Of a stretch of DNA of 64,000 bases, positions 57,848-64,000 are shown one piece after another. The position numbers were made by a program, and so were the translations under genes. The notes under the pieces are model-generated. The model had not been told where the DNA came from, ran no database searches, and saw nothing but the letters and a program-made list of their open reading frames with translations. Source of the stretch: Hydractinia symbiolongicarpus. Lineage: Eukaryota; Cnidaria; Hydrozoa; Anthoathecata; Hydractiniidae. The DNA is taken from contig NC_079883.1 of NCBI RefSeq assembly GCF_029227915.1, forward strand, positions 14,446,001-14,510,000, written 5' to 3'. The first letter of the stretch is position 1. Each line of letters starts with the position of its first letter.

Positions 57848-58965
57848 CTACCTCGTATGCACATTAAGGACAATCTTAAAGAATGAAATCTTACAACGAA
57901 TCCAGGTGAGTACTTTTTCGTATCTGTCGTCACTTTTCTTTGCAATGCGTTCTGCAACATGTTTGTGACAAATAGAGCACTCGGGATTTTCACCACCGTT
58001 TGTTGAAAATATCAATGGAGTGAATGTTCTGTGCTCCATGTCCATTACAATGTTGTTGTAATTGCGTTTCTTTTCTTTTTCATGCTTTTGAAAAATCTGT
58101 TTGTTCGATAGATGAATCTGGGATTGCGCGTTCGGATTTGTGACGCGTATGTCAAAAAAGGCATTCTGCCCGGGTCTCCATACTGCGCGTGCTCGTACGT
58201 CGGGTCGTGCTTCGTCCTCGGAGATGCCTTTTACGTGTTCTCCATCTAATGGTTTTAGTGCAGGCTCGACTTCAACATCGTTATGAACCTACCTCAATAA
58301 ATTTGCTTCAAAATCGCGGTGATTTTTATGGCGAATTGTTACGAATCCTCCCTTTTTGTAGTTGAGGGCGTGAGTAACGTTGTAGTATTCACCATACGGG
58401 CATTTACTTGGAAGACCCTGGATACTTTTGTTGTACCTGAGACTTATCGCGTCTCTAAACTCCCCTTTGTTTAGTACAAAACCATGGTCTTCCAGTGGTA
58501 TACCACTTAACCAGTTGGAGGCTCCCTTTTCTTACGTTTGTCGAACAGCTCTGATAGTAACGTTGGAGAGACTTCCTTCGATCTTACTAACACGTGTTTT
58601 CATTATCGATGTTTTGTTGGTGTGAATCTCGCGTCTGATGGCTGTTACTTCATCGTCATTTGGGAGTTCATTGCTTTGGAGCATCATTATTGCTGCGAGA
58701 GGAGTTGTCAACTTTTTCGATGTTTTGTGTTCGGTTATGGCCTATTCAGCGTATATTGGTGTACTCAATCCCCCTAGAAAGATGGGTAGTGAGATAAGTT
58801 CACGTTCACTACCTGTAAATGACGTCCTGATTAAAGCTGGGAGAAACTTATCGTTGATTACTTCGTCGAGAGGTTTAACAAATTTTTTCATGCCGGGTAT
58901 CGTTCTAAGGAAATAACTAAACCGGTGAGTCTCGCCGTGAATAAATGCTGTCTTTGATGTCAACT
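57848..58965 (-). mobile_element. C-terminal fragment of a LINE-like element with restriction-like endonuclease motifs
   Basis: The minus-strand frame begins in a reverse-transcriptase-linked C-terminal region (FSYFLRTIPGM, then LISLPIFLGGLSTPIYAE). It continues in the same frame, interrupted by a few stops, to a cysteine/histidine segment (KCPYGEYYNVTHALNY) and then ARPDVRARAVWRPGQNAFF followed by DIRV at about 58,150-58,210. A Cys/His cluster followed by RPD and a downstream Asp is the pattern of R2/R4/NeSL-type restriction-like endonucleases. One cysteine of the cluster is already Tyr. The catalytic part of the RT is missing, so this is a 5'-truncated dead copy. Assignment to a named clade needs a phylogeny. 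Confidence 0.6.
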
Positions 58966-59215
58966 GCAGTATTTAAAAACTGTTCTTCCCTTGATTTCTT
59001 CATCATTCCAATGGTGGTATTCTATGGATAGTCAAAAGTTTTCGTCGATCTGCAAAAAAAAATGTGCACCCGACTACCAAGACTTTTTGCAGTCTGCAAA
59101 ATCCTTAGCTTTTGCATATCAAAAACCCCGTTTGATGATATCAACCGGGTTTTCATCTCCGGATATGATTTCACTGTAAAGAATTTGTTACTTCTCGAAT
59201 TTCTAATCTGAAGTG

Positions 59216-59900
59216 TTAAGTCGAGTCACCCCAGAAATTAACTTCTTCAACTAGTAAGATTTCTTTTATTATTAATTTGCGAAGTCTTGGAAAGGTTTGA
59301 TGCTTCGTTTGGGTAACTCTTTTCTTTGACATCACGAGACTGACTGGTATTGCACAATTTATTAAGTAGGCAACTCTGTCATAGCCCTTTTCCGATGCGT
59401 TTCCAAATAAGTGCAATTGAAATTTAGTTGTAAAATTGGTTTTGTCACACTTTTTAATTCTAAATGTCTTCAAAGATCGCAGACCACAATGTCAATTCTT
59501 CTATGCAATTTATATGGTGTCAGCCTGAATCCACCAAACTTCATAGATTCCGGGACTTTTTCCACTTTCCACATTTTTGACGGATTTTAGTAGATCATCC
59601 ACGTAAAAGGACTTCAGGATGCATTGAATTGATGTGGTATTCTCTTTCTCAAAATTGTCTCTCCCAAATCGTTGGTCCTTGGCACCGAAGATGTGTACCA
59701 GCGTCTGATAGGTATCGGGTTGCACTTCTGGAGCCCTTCTCCACAAAAATTTCAAGGATTTTAGTGCAGAAATTGCAATTGGATATAGACGAAAAGGCAT
59801 TAGAACTCTCGTGAGGTTGTTTATTATCATTCAGACTGTGACCGTTGTGTTTTGGCGCCGCATCTAATACCACTGTAATTCTCTTTGAAAATTCGGCTGA
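59216..59900 (-). mobile_element. BEL/Pao-type LTR retrotransposon pol fragment
   Basis: The minus-strand pieces, in order but in different frames, are: VVLDAAPKHNGHSLNDN (about 59,830-59,880), an RT palm with the YVDDLL active-site box near 59,590, and an RNase H-like segment with LHLFGNASEKGYDRVAYL near 59,400 ending in FWGDST at about 59,220. The RNase H segment has Asn where the catalytic Asp is expected. Frameshifts, large internal deletions and no LTR or integrase show a decayed relic. It lies directly upstream, in transcription sense, of the LINE-like fragment, suggesting that one inserted near or into the other. Confidence 0.6.
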
Positions 59901-61328
59901 CTTTCAATCTTTCTTTTCACCAACAAAGTATGGTGTCTTTCGGATCATCCAGATTCGAAGCAGCTGTATTTTGATGCGCATTTCGAGGTGAAATTGTTTT
60001 CAACAGTTTGAAGAGCACATCTAAAGTTTCTTAGCAGTCTGAAATCGTTACTCTGCATATATTTTCTTGTATTATGGACACTTGAAAAATGGATATTCCA
60101 CCTTGCATATACGACTAACGTTGTAGTCACTTTTCCCGCGATGCTAGAGTTCCAGTTAACAACAACAACAAAAACAAAAAGAACAACCGCAAGCGCAAGC
60201 GCAACGACAAAATCGACGACAACAACAACGACAACGACAACAACGCAACAAGTCAAACGTTATTCGCTAAAATCATTTTGGTGAACTTGTGCTTGATGTG
60301 GTGGCATTTAAAAGTTATTATTATGTTTTCATTATTCATTGAATCCATTACAAATAATTCTTAGCTCTTTATCTAAGTAAGTTCAAAGGCGACATTATAA
60401 AAATCAATAGGCTTATAATCAAATCAAATTGCGCATTTATACTAATAATTCACGAGAAAGATTCTTTACAAAATGTCTTAAAATAGTACATTCGTGAATT
60501 ATCTTTAAAAAAATTTTGACCTAGCGAAAAATAACTACAAAAAGCTAAACTTAAATTCTCGAACAAACTATCGGATTATTATTATTATTTCCGAATTTAT
60601 ATACAGGATGAGCATGTAAAGTAAAAAATACTGTGATAAATATACGTCCTGTAAAAGAAAAAAACAAAATTGTTAGTTTGGATGTTTATATTACTTTTCA
60701 AAAATATATTCATATACAATATAAATTACACTAAACGAATCATTCTTTTAACATATCTACAGGAAACAAAGAAAACATGCGTGAGATCTGTATCATAGCA
60801 GCGAAATTCGGCGCATGCGTATTAGCGGAGATGTATACCATCCAACACTTCACGTGTTTATTTGTGGGTTTTGCTCAAACAGAAACTCCGCCTGTAACGA
60901 GAAAAAAAAGGAAGTTACGTTACCAGAGAAGGGCCTACGAAACAACGCACTCTTTTAAACACAGTATTTTTTAGTTTAGGAAATGTTAATGGTTGTCCAC
61001 ATAAGCTATTAAATTCGCGCGAAACTCTAATGCGGCAAATAAAATTATTTCACGCCATGGGTGGGGGTTGACGAATGCTCAAATTTGCAAAGCACAAAAC
61101 AGCGACACTGATACGTAAAATCACACTGTCCTCACAAATAAATTACCTCATGCTGCCGCCATCAGTCTCAAAATAATTAAACAAACAAAAAAAAATCAGC
61201 AGTTAGATTTGCTTTTCGCCAGAATGATAGAAACAAGAATGAAGGTCGACGTGAATAAGAACGCCAGCCATAATGAACTTTAAGGAACTATTTCCTGGAC
61301 ATACAAGTTGTCCATTTATTGAAATTTC
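59901..61328. other. Intergenic/3' region of AK7
   Basis: No gene is recognised. An ACA/ACG-rich imperfect triplet repeat lies at about 60,158-60,250. The last AK7 exon might be in this interval, but I could not find it. Confidence 0.4.
60158..60250. repeat. Imperfect ACA/ACG triplet repeat
   Basis: A run of AAC, AAA and ACG triplets, open on both strands only because of its composition. Confidence 0.75.
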
Positions 61329-61415
61329 GCAAATTAAACAAAATCTAATTTTCACATCTTCTAAAGTACGTCCGTTACTTTAGAAGATGTGAAAATTAGA
61401 TTTTATTTAATTTGC
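61329..61415. repeat. Near-perfect hairpin, 40-bp arms with 7-nt loop
   Basis: The arms 61,329-61,368 and 61,376-61,415 differ at a single base, and the inner 28 bp are perfect. The loop is CGTCCGT. It lies about 60 bp beyond the last recognised AK7 exon. A fold this long and tight could be a fold-back transposon or a small-RNA precursor. Confidence 0.92.
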
Positions 61416-61474
61416 CCAACCCAAGCCCCCATTATTATTTGGATTTTCCTTGATAACAATTGGTTTTGACTTAC

Positions 61475-64000
61475 CAAGAAATCGATGGGATCATCTGGTC
61501 TTACTTTTGTACATTCCAAAAGTCCTTGTGTCAATGTAGGCATGACGTACTTCATGAGGTAGTTGCGAAGAGGAATGGATTGAGTTTCAAGCATTTCTTC
61601 TTCTTCTTTTTTAACATCATTCAATCGACTACGCTAAAAGAAGTGAGGAAAGCAAAAATATAATCCGCATATCAAGTGTTAGCAGTTTGTCGAACTTCTT
61701 TTAACGAAAGTCTTATTTTCTATCGACAAACTGCGACATTCCCATTACATCTAAATATACATATTCAGCATTATAGCAGGAGTAAATAAACCTCGCACCC
61801 ATTCTTCTAGTTTCTTGGCTCGGTCTCGGGCTTCTTCTGCTTCCAATTTCTCTATTTCATCTTGTTGACGTCGATGCATATCCAACTGAAATATTGAATG
61901 TACGAAATGTAAACTTTCCTTCTTCGTACCGTGACAACGTATGCAGAAAAAAGGGCGTAGAAAGATGTCCTTAATGTTCTTTCACTCAGCAAAACATACA
62001 GTAGAACCAGCTCTCTTTGCCTCTTAGAAAACTTCCCGATTAAGTAAAATTATGGAGTGGTGAATGACATATTATAACCTCTCTCTCGATCTCTCGTCTT
62101 TTCATTTCTGCTATCTCTTCTAATGTGGGACCTTAAAAAAAATATAAAATCTTAGAACAGCAAATCAAAAACCCCTACCTTAAAAGAACTTTATTCCGCC
62201 ATTCCTCTCTGTATAATTTTTTCACGAAATTAAACAGGAAGGCTGATTTTTCTTTTATGTTTACTTTAATTAGAATGAAAGTAAGTGATAGGTTAGGAAG
62301 CAAACGAAACATCTGGAAATTAAACTCAATAATAACAGAGTTGAAAGCAAACTTTCCCTATGCATCTAAACCGGGCTGAGGATTTCAAGTTCCGGTGATA
62401 GATCGCAAATGCTCAAAAAAGCAGCATGATTTTATTAAAAAAACCGGCTTTAAAATGACATGTTAATCGAGCATTAACATGTTAAAAGATTAAATATTAT
62501 TCGGTTTGGACATTTTATCTGTCTGCGGAAAACCATCTTTTTACTGTACTTTAAGAGCCCTATTATTGTAATCGTTCCAAAAGGTTAAGCATTAAGTGTT
62601 ACATGGATCTTCAACAGACATATAAAAAAATTAACGCACAAAGAATGTTCAAACATGGCAGACAAGGAAAACACAGAATAAGCTGGTCTTTAGTTTTCAG
62701 CTAATCGTGACACTCAAGGACAGAACCTTTCACTGGAATTAAATGTTGCATACCATAGTTTCGTTTGTTTCCAATAATTTGGATAATCTTCTCCAATGTC
62801 TGACGCATTTGCGGTGTATGATCCTGCGTCACATCTAAAATATATTGACAAAATAAAACTACCTTGACAGAAGTATTTTAGCGGGAAGAATTTTTCGAGA
62901 ATACGCGAAATTTCGTGCGGATTCGTGAAATATGCCAAAATCAAAGATTTGCGACAATTTTTTCTTGTGAAAAAAATTTGGAATTGCTCGACTCATGACA
63001 ATAAAATCTACATTATTTGTATAAAGTGGTTAAAGAAGAAAGAGATGAGAATATAGCATGGAAAACTCTGACGAATGTAGAAAGCCTTCGCACTATTTTA
63101 GCTACACTATTAGCATTTACATCGTTAGTCGTTTTTCTTTCCCTTCATTGTAAACACCAAATGTCTTCTAGCAAAATTTAAAAAAAAAAAAAACGAAATA
63201 AAGTTCACGAAAAGTTCTTTCTAAAAATTGATGCACGTGTAAAGTTATATTTTTTCGATTCGAGAAAATTTATCGACGCGTAAATTATATTTTTTTGCAA
63301 TTTTCAAAAATAAATGCACGCGAAACAAACTTACACTTAACAAAACGTAAAACTCGCTAAAATTCTTAACTTCGAGAATTATCAGGCTATAAACTCGCTA
63401 AAATTCGTAACTGCGAGAATTATCAGGCTATAAACTCGCTAAAATTCGTAACTGCGAGAATTATCAGGCTATAAACTCGCTAAAATTCGTAACTGCGAGA
63501 ATTATCAGGCGATAAACTCGCTAAAATTCGTAACTGCGAGAATTATCAGGCTATAAACTCGCTAAAATTCGTAACTGCGAAAATTATCAGGCTATGTACT
63601 TGCTAAAATTCGGAACTGCGAGAATTATCAGGCTATGGCAAACATAAAAAACAATCAGTTTTTATTGATTTCCACTTCTAACTAACGAAAACACTTGTGC
63701 TAATAAACTTAGTGCTTAGTGCTTTAGGGACGATGTCAAGTTACTTCGGTGTCCTCACTATTCGATAGTCGATCAAACTTTACGCGTGCAACACAGTGTG
63801 TACCAAATACATCATATATATTAAGAGCATACAGCAACATGTTCACAAGATAAAGACACCTACCTATGTGTTCTGGATGTATTTCTAGCTCATCAAAGTA
63901 ATTCAGGATAGTTTCATCATCGCTGTTGACAGACCTGTACTCTGCCAGTCTTCTGTGTAAACCTTCTTCAGTATTGTGAGTTCCCGCAACTTCGTTTTCT
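61475..64000 (-). CDS. AK7: Adenylate kinase 7, C-terminal part (runs off the window)
   Basis: A ciliary adenylate kinase. In the family it supports nucleotide balance in axonemes. Only the region after the kinase core is here. Exons on the minus strand: from beyond 64,000 to 63,864; 62,834-62,754; 62,131-62,079; 61,885-61,799; 61,633-61,475. All junctions are GT-AG and the phases agree. The peptide reads [20 protein letters not shown], then [10 protein letters not shown], a helical segment [20 protein letters not shown], a charged coiled coil, and finally the Dpy-30 docking motif [20 protein letters not shown] followed by [10 protein letters not shown]. Dpy-30 motifs bind AKAP-type helices in axonemes. 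A strong donor (GTAAGT) follows DFL, so at least one more exon should encode the short tail. I did not find it. Another Dpy-30 ciliary protein is possible but less likely. Confidence 0.85.
61682..61734. repeat. 12-bp inverted repeat in an AK7 intron
   Basis: GCAGTTTGTCGA at 61,682-61,693 and its exact reverse complement at 61,723-61,734. Confidence 0.75.
62880..63330. repeat. GCGAAA/CACGAAA-type dispersed repeat block in an AK7 intron
   Basis: Words such as ACGCGAAATTTCG, CACGAAAAGTTC and CGAGAAAATTTATCG recur in a style like the 5.56-5.83 kb block. It is probably a fragment of a family of non-autonomous elements. Confidence 0.4.
63351..63636. repeat. 41-bp minisatellite, 7 copies
   Basis: Units start at 63,351, 63,392, 63,433, 63,474, 63,515, 63,556 and 63,597. 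Each begins AACTCGCTAAAATTCGTAAC and ends GAATTATCAGGCTATA. The middle copies are almost identical and the outer two are more diverged. It sits in an AK7 intron, next to the GCGAAA block. Confidence 0.93.

Noticed and set aside
58428-59179. Plus-strand open frames in the retroelement region
   Set aside because: They are antisense shadows of the minus-strand LINE-like relic, which carries the recognisable motifs.
61403-61474. Read-through extension of AK7 past the Dpy-30 motif
   Set aside because: The added residues resemble no AK7 tail, and a strong GTAAGT donor sits exactly at the end of the motif.
63351-63636. CRISPR-like regular array
   Set aside because: There are no variable spacers. 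The whole 41-bp unit repeats head to tail in eukaryotic DNA, so this is a minisatellite.

Overview
This is eukaryotic nuclear DNA. It is AT-rich, has spliced genes with short GT-AG introns, polyadenylation signals, microsatellites, SINE-like and retroelement debris, and no bacterial-style operons. The gene set (golgin-84, tau-tubulin kinase, ARL2, AK7, DDX49, a Methuselah-like receptor) is animal. The AT-richness, intron sizes, expanded intronless GPCR and Rho genes, 2A-bearing and tyrosine-recombinase relics and GCGAAAATT-type repeats suggest a cnidarian, possibly a hydrozoan. That placement is inference and no species is claimed.

Layout. Positions 1-19,400 are gene-poor: an intronless Rho-family GTPase (3,653-4,273, minus), a class A GPCR pseudogene (12,402-13,238, minus) and much mobile-element debris. 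The debris includes a tRNA-derived SINE, a relic with a 2A ribosome-skipping motif plus cysteine-protease-like and endonuclease-like segments, a 59-unit AT array, an unusual cluster of a 14-bp motif and a decayed tyrosine recombinase. At 19.4-23.0 kb lies an intronless 1,200-residue seven-transmembrane receptor with a duplicated cysteine-rich ectodomain.

Positions 26.4-56.3 kb are gene-dense. I rebuilt four complete genes exon by exon, and the reading frame closes in each: DDX49 (4 exons, 428 aa, plus), GOLGA5/golgin-84 (16 coding exons, 735 aa, minus), TTBK (11 coding exons, 1,320 aa, plus) and ARL2 (5 exons, 184 aa, plus). DDX49 and GOLGA5 converge at about 31 kb. GOLGA5 and TTBK diverge from a 4.4-kb intergenic stretch. 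The right end holds degenerate retroelements (an RLE-type LINE-like relic and a BEL/Pao-like relic, 57.8-59.9 kb) and the 3' part of AK7 (minus strand, running off the window).

The genes are housekeeping or cytoskeletal/ciliary: ribosome biogenesis (DDX49), Golgi tethering (GOLGA5), microtubule and cilium regulation (TTBK, ARL2, AK7). They do not form one pathway. The most distinctive signals are the 14-bp motif cluster at 13.6-14.8 kb, the 2A/protease/endonuclease relic at 9.7-10.6 kb, a set of long near-perfect hairpins, and consensus 3' splice sites only 3-24 nt upstream of several start codons.
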